Origin: Armatimonadota bacterium
Lineage (GTDB): Bacteria > Armatimonadota > Zipacnadia > Zipacnadales > JABUFB01
DNA length: 64,000 nt
NCBI GenBank assembly: GCA_013314775.1
Contig: JABUFB010000014.1
Location: 1-64,000, forward strand
Direction: 5' to 3'
Shown: one piece after another, positions 41,263 through 50,458 of the stretch
Layout of the letters: every line of letters begins with the position of its first letter
Numbering within the stretch: the stretch's first letter is position 1
Notes under the pieces: model-generated
The model's input: only the letters and a program-made list of their open reading frames with translations
Databases searched by the model: none
Told to the model about the DNA's origin: nothing
Position numbers and translations under genes: made by a program

Positions 41263-42267
41263 GTGTCGGACCAGACTGGACGTGTGGACAAAGTTCGCGT
41301 CGTGATGGTCGGTGCCGGGAGCATGGCCAATGCGGTGCACTACCCGTCACTGTCATCCTTCGAGGACGTTGAGATTGCCGCTGTATGCGACCTGAACCCG
41401 GAGCGGCTGGAGCAGACGGCGGAGAAGTGGGGCATCGCCGGGCGCTACCAGGACTATCGGAAGATGGTAGAGGAAGTCGCTCCTGACGCTGTTTACGCCA
41501 TCGGACAGCCCGAGTACATGTTCGAAGTGTGGACGTGGTGCCTGCGGCAGGGGCTGAACCTGTACATCGAAAAGCCCATGGGGATCACGATCCACCAGGC
41601 GCGGGCCCTGGCGACGCTGGCCGAGCAGAATGGCTGCATCACCCAGGTGAGCTTCCAGCGCCGGACCTGCCCCATGGTAGTGCAGCTGCGCGACGAGTGC
41701 CTGAAGCGCGGCCCCATCACCCACGCGGTCTGCGAGTTCTACAAATGCGCGCCGGACCCGTATCTTGCGGCGAGGGATCACATGATGGATGACGGCGTCC
41801 ATGCGATCGACACGCTGCGCTGGATGTGCGGCGGTGAGGTGACCGGCGTCCAGTCCGTCACCCGCCGGGTACTCACCCCGGACATCAACTTCATCGTCGC
41901 CACGCTCCGGTTTGACAATGGTGCGACCGGTGTGATGATCAACAGCTGGACCAGCGGCCGACGGATTTTCCGCGTCCAGATGCATGCCCCGGGCATCTGC
42001 GCTGAGGCGGAGCATGAGGGCAAGGGGTTCTTGTATGCGGACGGTGACACCACCGGCGTCACCTACGATACCCGCGAGGTATCGGGGAGCGATGAGTTGT
42101 TTGTCTATGGAGGCTTCCAGGCGAAGAACCGGGAGTTCATTGACTGCCTCAAAGAAAAACGCCAGCCGGGTTCGCACTTCGCCGATGCCGTGAAGACCAT
42201 GGAAGTGGCCGAGATGATCCTGGCGCAAACGCTGACTGCCGAGTGGGACGAATCCCGGCGTGCCTGA
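41263..42267 (+). CDS. Gfo/Idh/MocA family oxidoreductase
   Basis: The 334-residue protein has VVMVGAGSMANAVHYP (Rossmann loop), LYIEKPMGIT with conserved Lys and DGVHAIDTLRWM with the usual Asp/His pair, then a beta-sheet domain (TGVMINSWTSG). It is likely an NAD(P)-dependent sugar or inositol dehydrogenase. GTG 41263 has AGGAG about 11 bases upstream. It ends just before the heparinase-like gene, 13 bases before its ATG, so it may process a product of that enzyme. This is the third member of the family in the window. Confidence 0.87.
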   Translation: MSDQTGRVDKVRVVMVGAGSMANAVHYPSLSSFEDVEIAAVCDLNPERLEQTAEKWGIAGRYQDYRKMVEEVAPDAVYAIGQPEYMFEVWTWCLRQGLNLYIEKPMGITIHQARALATLAEQNGCITQVSFQRRTCPMVVQLRDECLKRGPITHAVCEFYKCAPDPYLAARDHMMDDGVHAIDTLRWMCGGEVTGVQSVTRRVLTPDINFIVATLRFDNGATGVMINSWTSGRRIFRVQMHAPGICAEAEHEGKGFLYADGDTTGVTYDTREVSGSDELFVYGGFQAKNREFIDCLKEKRQPGSHFADAVKTMEVAEMILAQTLTAEWDESRRA

Positions 42268-42280
42268 GAGGGGACTGGAT

Positions 42281-44914
42281 ATGCTTAGGGCGGTCTGGAT
42301 GCTGCTGTTGACCGCTGCCTGCGGGGCCTTCGCTCAAGACACCGCAAGTCTCACCATCGCGGACATGGATGCTACACCCGGCCAGTGGCGGAGCAAGTTC
42401 ACCGGCCACAAAATGGTGGAGGTGGAGCGCGATGGCGCGGAGACGGGGGCATTGCAGCTGGACTTCGACCTGACTGCCGCCCCCCACTACGACTGGGTGC
42501 GCGCCGTGGTCTCACCCGGTGTCAAGCTGGAGCCGTACACCCACCTGAGCGTGCGGGTGTGGTCCGATGGCTGCGGGGCCCACGTTGCCCCGATGCTGAT
42601 TCGCTCGGTGCCCGCGTCCGAGGGGAACCGGTCGGGAGAGGACGTCTACCCGGCGCAGAATCGGGCCATTGTGCTGGCACACCAGGGCTGGAAGCAGTTC
42701 AGCATCCCCCTGGGGGCGTTCACGACTGATGGCAAGCTGCCGGACGAGGTGCACCAGTTCAACTTCGCACTGTCGGGCGCCCGAACGCAGGTGAAGGGGC
42801 GACTCATGCTTGACGACTTGAGGCTGACGATGCAGCCGGAGGGAGAGATGCTTGAGGAATCGGTGGACTATCCGCCGGCGGATATTGCGATCAAAGATGA
42901 GGCGGAGTTTTTTGGGTTGATGGACCTCGACCGGCCGGGACTCGAAGCCGTGCGCGATGCCGTTGCGCGGCAGGATTGGGCGGCTGCGAAGGAGGCATGG
43001 GCCGCGCACCTTCAAACACGGACGACGCCGGTCTGGACGTGGTCGCGCAAAGACAAGGCGCGGATTCTGGAGGCATACGAGGCCCGGTTCGGTGGGACGG
43101 CGCAGTTCGCTCCCCGCGCCGATCGCGTGCTGGCGCGAGATTTCGACTGGCTCGGGGTCCGCAAGCAGCTTGAGAAGGATGTGGAATGGCTGCAGGGGCC
43201 GACGGAATGGACCCACGTGCTCAGCCGACACGGCTACTGGAAGGATCTGGGGTGCGCATACTGGGCAACGGGGGACGAGAAGTACGCGGAAGACTGGGTG
43301 TACATGCTCAAGGACTGGATCGCCGACAACCCCGTCCCGCGGATCCTCACCAATTCGCGGGGGACGCGGGGGACCGTGTGGCGCACGCTGGAGACCGGAA
43401 TCCGCGGGGACTGCTGGTTTGACATGATGGAGCTGTTCATGGATGCGCCGGCCTTCGACGCGGAAGCCCGGTACCTGATGACGCGCTCTCTCGTGGAACA
43501 TGCCCGGCATCTGCACCGGTACACGGTGGCTCTGCGGATGGGCAACTGGCAGGTGGTGGAGTGCACCGGGCTGGCTGCAATCGGGATCATGCTCCCAGAG
43601 TTCCGGGAAGCAGACGGATGGCGCCGGCGTGCCTTTGAGTATCTGGCGTTGCATATGGAGAAGGACGTCTATCCCGACGGAGCACACTCCGAGCTGACGC
43701 CGGGATACCATGGCTGGGTGTTAGAACGGTTCCTGAAGGCCGCGCTGCTATGCGAGGCCAACGGGTACGAAGTGCCCGGGTTGCTGGAGCGCCACGAGCG
43801 GATGTTCGAGTTCCTCATGCACGTCAGCCGGCCGGACCGCCGCTACTGGGCGCTGGGAGACGCGGGGTCAGGCGGGGGGATCGAGAACATGATGGGCCTT
43901 GGTGCACTCCTGTACGGACGCCAGGACATGCGGTTCTTGGGCAGCAAGGATATCCAGGCGGGCTGGCTGTGGCTTTTCCCGCAGGAGCAGCTGGACCAGT
44001 ATGCGACCATCGAAGCACGGGAGCCCGAGTTCACCTCGGCCATGCTTCCGTATGCGAAGTACTGCGTCATGCGCACTGGTTGGGAGCGCGAAGACCGCGC
44101 GCTGTTGTTCGACTGTGCGCCCTGGGGCGGGGGACACAGCCACCAGGACCGGCTCCAGGTCCTCTTGTATGCAGGACGCGACCTGCTCATCGACCCCGGC
44201 ATCTACAGCTACGATCAGCCCCTGTCGGGCAGTTACTTCCGCAAGGGAGTGGCGCACAACATCCTTACCATTGACGGAAAAGAGCAGATACAGGCGGATC
44301 CGGAGTTGCTGTCCTGGCAAGTGACGCACGAATTCGACCTCGCGGCCGGCAGGATTGAGCGGGACGGTCTGTCGCACCAGCGGACGGTGGTGTTCGTGAA
44401 GCCCGACTTCTGGCTTGTAGTCGATCACGTCGGTGGTGAGGGCGCACATGACCTGGTCCGCCAGTTCCACCTGCCGAAGGGCGATGTTGAGACATCTGAG
44501 CGCGGGTTCCGCACGAGCTTCCCGGACCATAATGTGTGGGTCGCCAGTAACAGCGGCGCGCTTGAGATGACCGAGGGATGGATCCCTAATTCGGGTTCCA
44601 CCGCCGAGACGGCTCCGGTGGCCGTTTTCCGAGATCAAGCCACGCTCCCGGCCACCCTCGGCACGGTGATCGTGCCCTTCACCGAGGCATCCGAGCTGCC
44701 GAAAGTGGAGTGGGTGCGACTGGAAGAGGGAGCCCTCGCGGTTACGCTCGCCTGGCCGGACGGGCAGAAGGACACGGTCGCAGTGGCGCAGGATCCGGGC
44801 GAGATGCACATCGGGGAACACAGCGGGCAGGGCCGGGCCATTTGCGTGCGGACTGGACCACGAAGCACGGCGGCAGCGGTGCTGGACGGGCTGAACGTGG
44901 CTGGACCCAGATGA
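42281..44914 (+). CDS. Secreted heparinase II/III-like polysaccharide lyase
   Basis: The 877-residue product has a signal peptide (MLRAVWMLLLTAACGAFA). Residues about 20-195 are a carbohydrate-binding-like sandwich. An alpha/alpha toroid with alginate lyase-like features runs from about 205 to 560 (HGYWKDLGCAYWATGDEKYAEDW, NWQVVECTGLAAIG). The C-terminal heparinase II/III-like domain has GGGHSHQDRLQVLLYAGRDLLIDPGIYSY and GVAHNILTIDGKEQ. These enzymes break uronic acid-containing glycans by beta-elimination. GAGGGGAC precedes ATG 42281. The substrate (heparinoid, alginate or other) cannot be told. A hairpin terminator follows the stop. Confidence 0.87.
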   Translation: MLRAVWMLLLTAACGAFAQDTASLTIADMDATPGQWRSKFTGHKMVEVERDGAETGALQLDFDLTAAPHYDWVRAVVSPGVKLEPYTHLSVRVWSDGCGAHVAPMLIRSVPASEGNRSGEDVYPAQNRAIVLAHQGWKQFSIPLGAFTTDGKLPDEVHQFNFALSGARTQVKGRLMLDDLRLTMQPEGEMLEESVDYPPADIAIKDEAEFFGLMDLDRPGLEAVRDAVARQDWAAAKEAWAAHLQTRTTPVWTWSRKDKARILEAYEARFGGTAQFAPRADRVLARDFDWLGVRKQLEKDVEWLQGPTEWTHVLSRHGYWKDLGCAYWATGDEKYAEDWVYMLKDWIADNPVPRILTNSRGTRGTVWRTLETGIRGDCWFDMMELFMDAPAFDAEARYLMTRSLVEHARHLHRYTVALRMGNWQVVECTGLAAIGIMLPEFREADGWRRRAFEYLALHMEKDVYPDGAHSELTPGYHGWVLERFLKAALLCEANGYEVPGLLERHERMFEFLMHVSRPDRRYWALGDAGSGGGIENMMGLGALLYGRQDMRFLGSKDIQAGWLWLFPQEQLDQYATIEAREPEFTSAMLPYAKYCVMRTGWEREDRALLFDCAPWGGGHSHQDRLQVLLYAGRDLLIDPGIYSYDQPLSGSYFRKGVAHNILTIDGKEQIQADPELLSWQVTHEFDLAAGRIERDGLSHQRTVVFVKPDFWLVVDHVGGEGAHDLVRQFHLPKGDVETSERGFRTSFPDHNVWVASNSGALEMTEGWIPNSGSTAETAPVAVFRDQATLPATLGTVIVPFTEASELPKVEWVRLEEGALAVTLAWPDGQKDTVAVAQDPGEMHIGEHSGQGRAICVRTGPRSTAAAVLDGLNVAGPR

Positions 44915-44921
44915 CGAAAAC

Positions 44922-44957
44922 ACGCCGGCGCGGATTGTCGCCTGCCCGCGCCGGCGT
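44922..44957. terminator. Bidirectional hairpin terminator
   Basis: ACGCCGGCGCGG (44922-44933) pairs perfectly over 12 bases with CCGCGCCGGCGT (44946-44957) around a 12-base loop. It sits in the 61-base gap between convergent genes. On the minus strand the stem is followed by GTTTTCGT, a T-rich tail, so it best serves the fucosidase gene, and it can also end the heparinase-like transcript. Confidence 0.8.
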
Positions 44958-44975
44958 GATGATCAGGAACTCGCG

Positions 44976-46277
44976 CTACTTCAGGAACAGCTCGACCACG
45001 GGGATGGTCACTGGCGGCTTGGTGATGGGCAGGTCCAGTGTCAGGGTGTCGCCCGCGCCGCCCTCGATGCTTGCCTGGTGCTCGTGGGGCGTGTGGAAGA
45101 ACACCTCGGACGCGTCGTTCAACAGTTGCGCGTAGGCCACACGCTCCCTGTATGCGCCGTCCAGGTGAAGCTGCTTGATGGGCCAGTTGAGGATGTGGAC
45201 GTACAGCCGGTTGGTCTGCGGGTTGTAGGTGAGGCGGCAGTCGTTGGGCGTCTTGAACTCGGCGGGCGCCTGGGTGCAGCCGTAGATCGCCCGGCCGTGA
45301 CGCTTCATCCACTCTCCCATTCCGGCCAGTCTGTCCAGCGCGCGGTAGTCGAACTCGCCGCGACCGGTAGGCCCCACGTTGAGCAGCAGGTTGCCGCCCT
45401 TGCTCACCGTGTCGATGAGCATGGTGAGAAGCTGCTCCACGCTCTTCCAAGTGGCTTCGTCTCGGTGGTAGCCCCAGGAACCTGAGAACGTCTGGCAGGT
45501 CTCCCAGATTACCTTCTGTCCGTTGACGCGAACCCAGTCGCGGACCAGAAACTGCTCAGGGGTCTTGTAGTCCCAGCCGCCCTCGACGTCGTGCAGGTCG
45601 AGGCGGTCATTGACCAGAATCTTCGGCTGCAGTTCGCGCACCATTGCCAGAAGCTTCTCGCTCTGCCAGTCATCGCGGCCCTTGCCCACGCGGGTTTCGT
45701 TGGACGGGTAGCTGAAGTCAAAGAACAGCAAGTCCACTTGCCCGAACCGAGTGAGTAGTTCGCGAGTCTGGGCATGCAGGTACTCGGCATACTTCCTCTG
45801 GTCCCGGGTCTCGTTGAGCTTCTGGCGATCCGGGTGGTTGCGCATGGAGTGCAGGTCGTCGATGACAAAATGCGGGTGGTGCCAGTCGATGACCGAGTGG
45901 TAGAAACCGACCCTCAGACCGGCCCCACGGTAGGCCTCAACCATGGGCGCGATCAGGTCCTTGCCGTAGGGTGTGTTGGTGACCTTGTAGTCGGTCTGGT
46001 CGGTATCCCAGAGGCAGAAACCGTCGTGGTGTTTGGTGGTGACCACGAAGTACTTCATCCCTGCGTTGCTCGTGACCTTGGCCCAGAGTTCGGGGTCGTA
46101 CAGGTCCGGGTCGAACCGCTCGAAGTATTTCTGATATGCTTCGTCGGGAATCTGCTCACGCTGCTTGACCCATTCATGGCGGGCCGGCAATGCGTACAGG
46201 CCCCAGTGGATGAATAGACCGAAACGGTCGTGAGTGAACCAGCTGCTGTCACCGACAGCCGGGCGTACGTCTGACAT
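44976..46277 (-). CDS. GH29 alpha-L-fucosidase, no signal peptide
   Basis: The 433-residue enzyme has FTHDRFGLFIHWGLYA at the start, YFVVTTKHHDGFCLWDT, YYSVIDW-type FYHSVIDWHHP and VDLLFFDFSY with candidate nucleophile Asp187, followed by GNLLLNVGPTGRGEFD. These define family GH29, which removes alpha-L-fucose from glycans. AGGGAGGA precedes ATG 46277. No signal peptide is visible from this start, so it probably acts on imported oligosaccharides in the cytosol. The C-terminal small beta domain is present, so the enzyme looks complete. It is divergent from the iron-sulfur reductase gene. Confidence 0.9.
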   Translation of the reverse strand: MSDVRPAVGDSSWFTHDRFGLFIHWGLYALPARHEWVKQREQIPDEAYQKYFERFDPDLYDPELWAKVTSNAGMKYFVVTTKHHDGFCLWDTDQTDYKVTNTPYGKDLIAPMVEAYRGAGLRVGFYHSVIDWHHPHFVIDDLHSMRNHPDRQKLNETRDQRKYAEYLHAQTRELLTRFGQVDLLFFDFSYPSNETRVGKGRDDWQSEKLLAMVRELQPKILVNDRLDLHDVEGGWDYKTPEQFLVRDWVRVNGQKVIWETCQTFSGSWGYHRDEATWKSVEQLLTMLIDTVSKGGNLLLNVGPTGRGEFDYRALDRLAGMGEWMKRHGRAIYGCTQAPAEFKTPNDCRLTYNPQTNRLYVHILNWPIKQLHLDGAYRERVAYAQLLNDASEVFFHTPHEHQASIEGGAGDTLTLDLPITKPPVTIPVVELFLK

Positions 46278-46436
46278 GGGAGTCCTCCCTGTTTGGCGAT
46301 GCCTCCAACGGAGTTGGCCTCGGCTATGACCGGGCACACTGGATGTGTTTCGCCGGAGGGGGACGGGTGCCCTCCAGCGAATAGACTTCACAATCGCCCA
46401 CCGGCCGCTGCCGGAACGGAAGGAGACGAGACGCCC

Positions 46437-47450
46437 TTGTCATCGATCACAGCTGCTGAAGTCAAGGCCTACGCCCGGGAGTTGGGCGCTGATGTGGTCG
46501 GCATCGCGTCTGCCGAACGCTGGGAAGGCGCGCCGATTCAGATGGACCCGCGGCAGATCATGCCTGAAGCGAAGTCGGTCATCGCCATGGCCTTCCGGGT
46601 CATGCGCGGGAGCCTGCGCGGGATTGAGGAAGGCACATTTTTCAGCAACTACTCGTCCATGGGATATGGCGGGCTGACCTACCTGTACATGCCCCTGGTG
46701 GTCATCAATCTCGCAAAGGCCATTGAAGACCACGGCTACGAGGCCATACCCTACGGCCACCAGAGCGACTGGCGGGCTGTGGATGGCAACGGCTTTCTGC
46801 GCGAGGGCTACAGCCGCGCCGTGGAGCCAGGTCGTGCGGAGCCCGATGTCATGGTCCACCTGCGTATCGCCGCCTATCTGGCGGGTCTGGGCGAGATTGG
46901 TTACAGCAAGGTGTTCCTGACCCCCGAGTTCGGCCCGCGCCAGCGCATCGGTATTGTTGTCACCGAGGCCGAACTGGAGCCAGACCCGATCTACGACGGG
47001 CCGCCGCTGTGCAACCGATGCATGGCGTGCGTGCGGGACTGTCCGGGGCAGGCGATCAGCGCCACGGAGACTGTGAAGGTGAATCTCGCCGGGCACGAGG
47101 TGGAGTGGGCGAAGCTGGACTGTGAGGCCTGTGACATCGCCTTCCGCGGGGGCAAGGTGGTGGATGAGGAAGGCATGGAAGGCGACTACACCGAGCCGAT
47201 GTACGGCAAGCAGATCACCCGCAGTCAGTACACGCCTTTCTACCGCAAGCCGCGGAACCTGTACAACACAGGTCAGGCAATCTGCGGTGGCAGGGGCTGT
47301 ATGCGCGCCTGCATGATCAGCCTGGAGTCCCGCGATGTGCTGAAGAACAAGTTCGAGAAGCCCTTCCGGCGGCGCAAGCCCTGGACGGTGGACTGGTCCC
47401 AGGAGCCGGTGCGCGGGGAGACCGGCCCTTCACACAAGGAAGCCGACTGA
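46437..47450 (+). CDS. QueG-like [4Fe-4S] reductase (COG1600 type)
   Basis: The 337-residue protein resembles epoxyqueuosine reductase and related reductases: ELGADVVGIASAERW at the N-terminus, MAFRVMRGSLRG, GLGEIGYSKVFLTPEFGPRQRIGIVVTEAEL, then ferredoxin-type CNRCMACVRDCPG and further Cys in CEAC and CGGRGCMRAC. It probably carries one or two [4Fe-4S] clusters. Whether it binds cobalamin cannot be told. TTG 46437 has AAGGAG about 11 bases upstream and begins the conserved region. The ORF extension to 46293 is unsupported. Two bases separate it from the U32-like gene, so they form a tight pair. Confidence 0.8.
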   Translation: MSSITAAEVKAYARELGADVVGIASAERWEGAPIQMDPRQIMPEAKSVIAMAFRVMRGSLRGIEEGTFFSNYSSMGYGGLTYLYMPLVVINLAKAIEDHGYEAIPYGHQSDWRAVDGNGFLREGYSRAVEPGRAEPDVMVHLRIAAYLAGLGEIGYSKVFLTPEFGPRQRIGIVVTEAELEPDPIYDGPPLCNRCMACVRDCPGQAISATETVKVNLAGHEVEWAKLDCEACDIAFRGGKVVDEEGMEGDYTEPMYGKQITRSQYTPFYRKPRNLYNTGQAICGGRGCMRACMISLESRDVLKNKFEKPFRRRKPWTVDWSQEPVRGETGPSHKEAD

Positions 47451-47452
47451 AC

Positions 47453-48481
47453 GTGCGTTTCGCCATTGGATACCAACTGAGTGAAGAAGATGAAGAGCCG
47501 TTTCTTGACCTGGTCCGCGACTACCGGGAGCACATTGCGGAAGTCTACTTCCCCTGGGCGGACATGCCCTCGGGAAGAGCCCCTCTGACCACCCGACGGG
47601 GCTACACGGACTGGACCGCGCAGGGCCGGCTTGAGGACGACCTGCGGGCTCTGCGCGAGTTGGGCTTGAAGCTGGACATCCTCTTCAATGCAAATTGCTA
47701 CGGACGCCACGCCGCCAGCACTTACCTGGAGAACCAGGTGGGATCGGTGCTCCAGCATCTCGAAGACATCGTGGGCGGGGTGGATACCGTCACCACGACA
47801 TCGCTCACAGTGGCGCGAACGGTGAAGCAGTACTTTCCCCGGGTGGATGTTCGCGCGTCCGTGAACATGCGAATCGGCACGATCAAGGGGATGCAGTATC
47901 TCGCGGACCTGTTCGATAGCTTCCAGGTTCAGCGGGACTACAACCGGGACCTCGAGTACTTGCGGGAACTCAAGGACTGGGCTGATTCAGTGGGAAAGCG
48001 GCTGCACCTGCTGGCCAACAGCGGCTGCATGGCCTTCTGCTCAGGCCAGGTTTTCCACGACAACATGGTGGCGCATGAGGCAGAGATCGATGAGACCCGC
48101 AATATCGAGGGCTGGAACCCCCATGCCTGCTGGAACTACCTGCGGATCCGCGAACACTGGGTATCGATCCTGCAGAACACCTGGATTCGCCCTGAGGACC
48201 TGCACCACTACGAGGGCCTGTTCGACCAAGTGAAGCTGGCCACAAGAATGCACTCGCGACCGCGAATGGTGGTTCGCGCGTATGCGACCCGGAGGTTCCG
48301 GGGCAACCTGCTGGACCTGTTCGAACCGGGTTTCGCCCCGGCGCTTGCGCCGTATATCATCGACAATGAACGGTTCCCGGACGACTGGTTTGAGAGGACT
48401 TCCACCTGCTCGCGGCAGTGCCACAAGTGCGGGTACTGTGAGTCTGTTCTGGAACAAGTGCTGGTGAAGATGGAGGCCTGA
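47453..48481 (+). CDS. U32 peptidase-like protein with Cys cluster
   Basis: The 342-residue protein resembles the peptidase U32/UbiU-UbiV superfamily barrel: RFAIGYQLSEEDEE, DILFNANCYGRH, VDTVTTTSLTVARTVKQYFP, VDVRASVNMRIGTIKGMQYL, LLANSGCMAFCSGQVFHDN. It ends with C-x3-C-x2-C-x2-C (CSRQCHKCGYC). With the internal Cys this suggests an [Fe-S] cluster like those in UbiU/UbiV and the tRNA or rRNA hydroxylases of this family. True protease activity is unlikely. GTG 47453 follows the reductase stop by two bases, so the two proteins probably work together, perhaps as electron donor and oxygen-independent hydroxylase or reductase. Confidence 0.75.
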   Translation: MRFAIGYQLSEEDEEPFLDLVRDYREHIAEVYFPWADMPSGRAPLTTRRGYTDWTAQGRLEDDLRALRELGLKLDILFNANCYGRHAASTYLENQVGSVLQHLEDIVGGVDTVTTTSLTVARTVKQYFPRVDVRASVNMRIGTIKGMQYLADLFDSFQVQRDYNRDLEYLRELKDWADSVGKRLHLLANSGCMAFCSGQVFHDNMVAHEAEIDETRNIEGWNPHACWNYLRIREHWVSILQNTWIRPEDLHHYEGLFDQVKLATRMHSRPRMVVRAYATRRFRGNLLDLFEPGFAPALAPYIIDNERFPDDWFERTSTCSRQCHKCGYCESVLEQVLVKMEA

Positions 48482-48489
48482 CCAGGCCG

Positions 48490-49362
48490 TCAGGCCTCGT
48501 AGCACGTCTGCACCCAGTCCCGCAATGTCCCCGGAAAGCGTGCGTGAGCAAGGCGCTCCTCGCCTTGCTGGTTCCCCCAGGAGTAGTAGATCACCGTCTC
48601 CCCCCGCCATTCCACGAAGTCGATGTCCGAGTTATTTATGTCCTCGCCCGGATCAGCGCGCAGGATGGGATTGGCCGGACAGTCCTGCCAGTGAAGCAGG
48701 TCCTGGGAGCGCGTGAGCCACGTCTCAAACCACCAGTCAGCCGTCGGCCGCTCCAGGTACCACATGTAGTAGAAACCGTCGATCCAGCGGATGCTCGGGC
48801 ACGCTGTGTACCTGTCGGTTCCGTAGACTGCCCGGTCCACGGGGAGTTTGGTCCAGGTGCGCAGGTCGGCGGATGTGGCGAATTTGATGGTGAATGCGGG
48901 CCAGTGAGGGTCGTTGGTCTCGTAGGCCATCACGTATCGGTCAGCATCACGACAGACGGAGCAGTTGAAAAGAAGTTCGCCCTCGCCACGGATCGCGACC
49001 GACCGGCGCCAGGTCTTCAGGTCCGAGGACTCGAACAGGTGTATGTCGTCCTGCACCAGGCCGTCCTTCTCACCCAGGGTTGCATAGACGAAGACTCGGT
49101 CGTCAGCCACTAGGGGCACGCCGAAGGTGAACCCTTCGCCGAACTCGGCGAGGACTTCTCCGGTCTGGAACTCGGCGGCATCCTGGACATCCCGGGTTCC
49201 GTCGGCCAGCCGGCGGATGCGCAGGTAGTGGAGTCCTCCGCGGCTGTTGTCCGGAGTGCGCGGACGCACAGACTCGAAGATCAGCAGCTCACCCTTGTAC
49301 TCAAAGGGCGAGACTTCGACCAGATGCATCTGCACCGTCCCCAGCTTTTCGATGCTTGGCAT
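48490..49362 (-). CDS. GH43/GH32-like five-bladed propeller glycosidase
   Basis: The 290-residue protein has blade repeats typical of clan GH-F/J propellers: PFEYKGELLIFESV, FVYATLGEKDGLVQDDIHLFESSDLKTWRR, CPSIRWIDGFYYMWYLER, NNSDIDFVEWRGETVIYYSWGNQ. The Asp and Glu on blade strands could be catalytic, but I cannot assign a family number with certainty. No signal peptide is seen, so it would be cytosolic. GGAGG nine bases upstream fixes ATG 49362. It begins one base after the stop of the SpoIIM-like gene, so the two are co-transcribed, although no functional tie is evident. Confidence 0.75.
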   Translation of the reverse strand: MPSIEKLGTVQMHLVEVSPFEYKGELLIFESVRPRTPDNSRGGLHYLRIRRLADGTRDVQDAAEFQTGEVLAEFGEGFTFGVPLVADDRVFVYATLGEKDGLVQDDIHLFESSDLKTWRRSVAIRGEGELLFNCSVCRDADRYVMAYETNDPHWPAFTIKFATSADLRTWTKLPVDRAVYGTDRYTACPSIRWIDGFYYMWYLERPTADWWFETWLTRSQDLLHWQDCPANPILRADPGEDINNSDIDFVEWRGETVIYYSWGNQQGEERLAHARFPGTLRDWVQTCYEA

Positions 49363-49363
49363 C

Positions 49364-50407
49364 TCATGCGGCCTCCGTAACAGTGCGGCCGTCGGCCTTG
49401 CCTGCCGGTTCCTTGCCCCACAGGCGGTCTCCAAAGAGCAGGTAGATCCAAAAACACGTGCCCACCAGGAGCCCGAAGGCGATTCTCGGCGAGTCGCTTG
49501 CGAAAAGCCCGGCATTCTGAGGGCTGATCATACCCTCGATGATGCCCGCGACCAGGAACATGGGCACGGTCCCAATGATCAGCCGGACCGCATCCTGGGC
49601 GGCGATCCGCAAAGCATCCCGTCGCGGGCGATCGCCCGGGTCCACCAGCGCGTGGCCGATAAGCAGACCGGCGGCGCCCGCGATAAGAATGGCGGACAAC
49701 TCGGCTACGCCGTGAGGCGCGATCACTGAGACAAACAGCAGCAACTGATCCTCGTTGGCCGCTACACCCAGGAGAGCGCCTACCATGAAGCCGTTGGCGA
49801 TGAGCACATAGAGGGTCCCCAGTCCGAAAAGCATCCCGAAGGCGAAGGCTTTCAGAGCCACCTGGATGTTGTTGCTGAACAATAGGCCGGAGAACTCAGC
49901 CCCGCCAAGCTGTGCCGCTGTGTCGGCGAAGTAGCTTCCGGCGGGTTCTCCTTTTTCCGCAAACTGCTGCCACGTGTGAACGGCGCCTTCGCTCACGAAT
50001 GCCGGCGCCCAGGATGGGTCGGCCAGCACGGCGATGCATGCGATGAGCGCCGCTCCCACGGTGATAGCACCCGAAGCCAGCAGATAGGCGCCGCGCCGGC
50101 GGAAGGTGCGGGGTATCTCGGCCGCGAATAGTCTCCCGATGCCCAGTTGCCGACGACTGCGGCCCGTGTAGATCCGTGCGTACGCCCGCGCGCAGAGCTG
50201 GTTCAGATACTGGACACGCTCCGGGTCCGCCTCTGTAGCTCTTGCCTCGGAAAGTTGGGCGGCAAGCCGGCGATACAGCAGGCCGAGTTCGCGCAATTGC
50301 GAGTCCTCTAAGGACGACAGGCCACGGTGGTCTGCCTGCTCAAGCAGAGCGGCCAGCCGGCGTTGATCGGCGCGGTCGCGATCCTGGGTGCTGTCCGCGG
50401 GCAGCAT
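49364..50407 (-). CDS. SpoIIM family membrane protein
   Basis: The 347-residue protein has a soluble helical N-terminus (residues 1-105, LAALLEQADHRGLSSLEDSQLRELGLLYRRL) and about five or six membrane segments. FGMLFGLGTLYVLIANGFMVGALLG and FVSVIAPHGVAELSAILIAGAAGLLIG are the stage II sporulation M/DUF95 motifs. The family is widespread outside spore formers, often next to RDD proteins, MoxR ATPases and DUF58 proteins. Here it is divergent from an RDD gene across 51 bases. It is therefore no evidence of sporulation. Confidence 0.88.
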   Translation of the reverse strand: MLPADSTQDRDRADQRRLAALLEQADHRGLSSLEDSQLRELGLLYRRLAAQLSEARATEADPERVQYLNQLCARAYARIYTGRSRRQLGIGRLFAAEIPRTFRRRGAYLLASGAITVGAALIACIAVLADPSWAPAFVSEGAVHTWQQFAEKGEPAGSYFADTAAQLGGAEFSGLLFSNNIQVALKAFAFGMLFGLGTLYVLIANGFMVGALLGVAANEDQLLLFVSVIAPHGVAELSAILIAGAAGLLIGHALVDPGDRPRRDALRIAAQDAVRLIIGTVPMFLVAGIIEGMISPQNAGLFASDSPRIAFGLLVGTCFWIYLLFGDRLWGKEPAGKADGRTVTEAA

Positions 50408-50458
50408 GAGAGAAGAACCATACTCCAGGCAGGTGCGGGGCCAAGCCCCGGAAGCGAT

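Noticed and set aside
49364-50407. SpoIIM-like gene as evidence of sporulation
   Set aside because: This family is common in non-spore formers and is paired here with an RDD gene. No other sporulation genes are seen.
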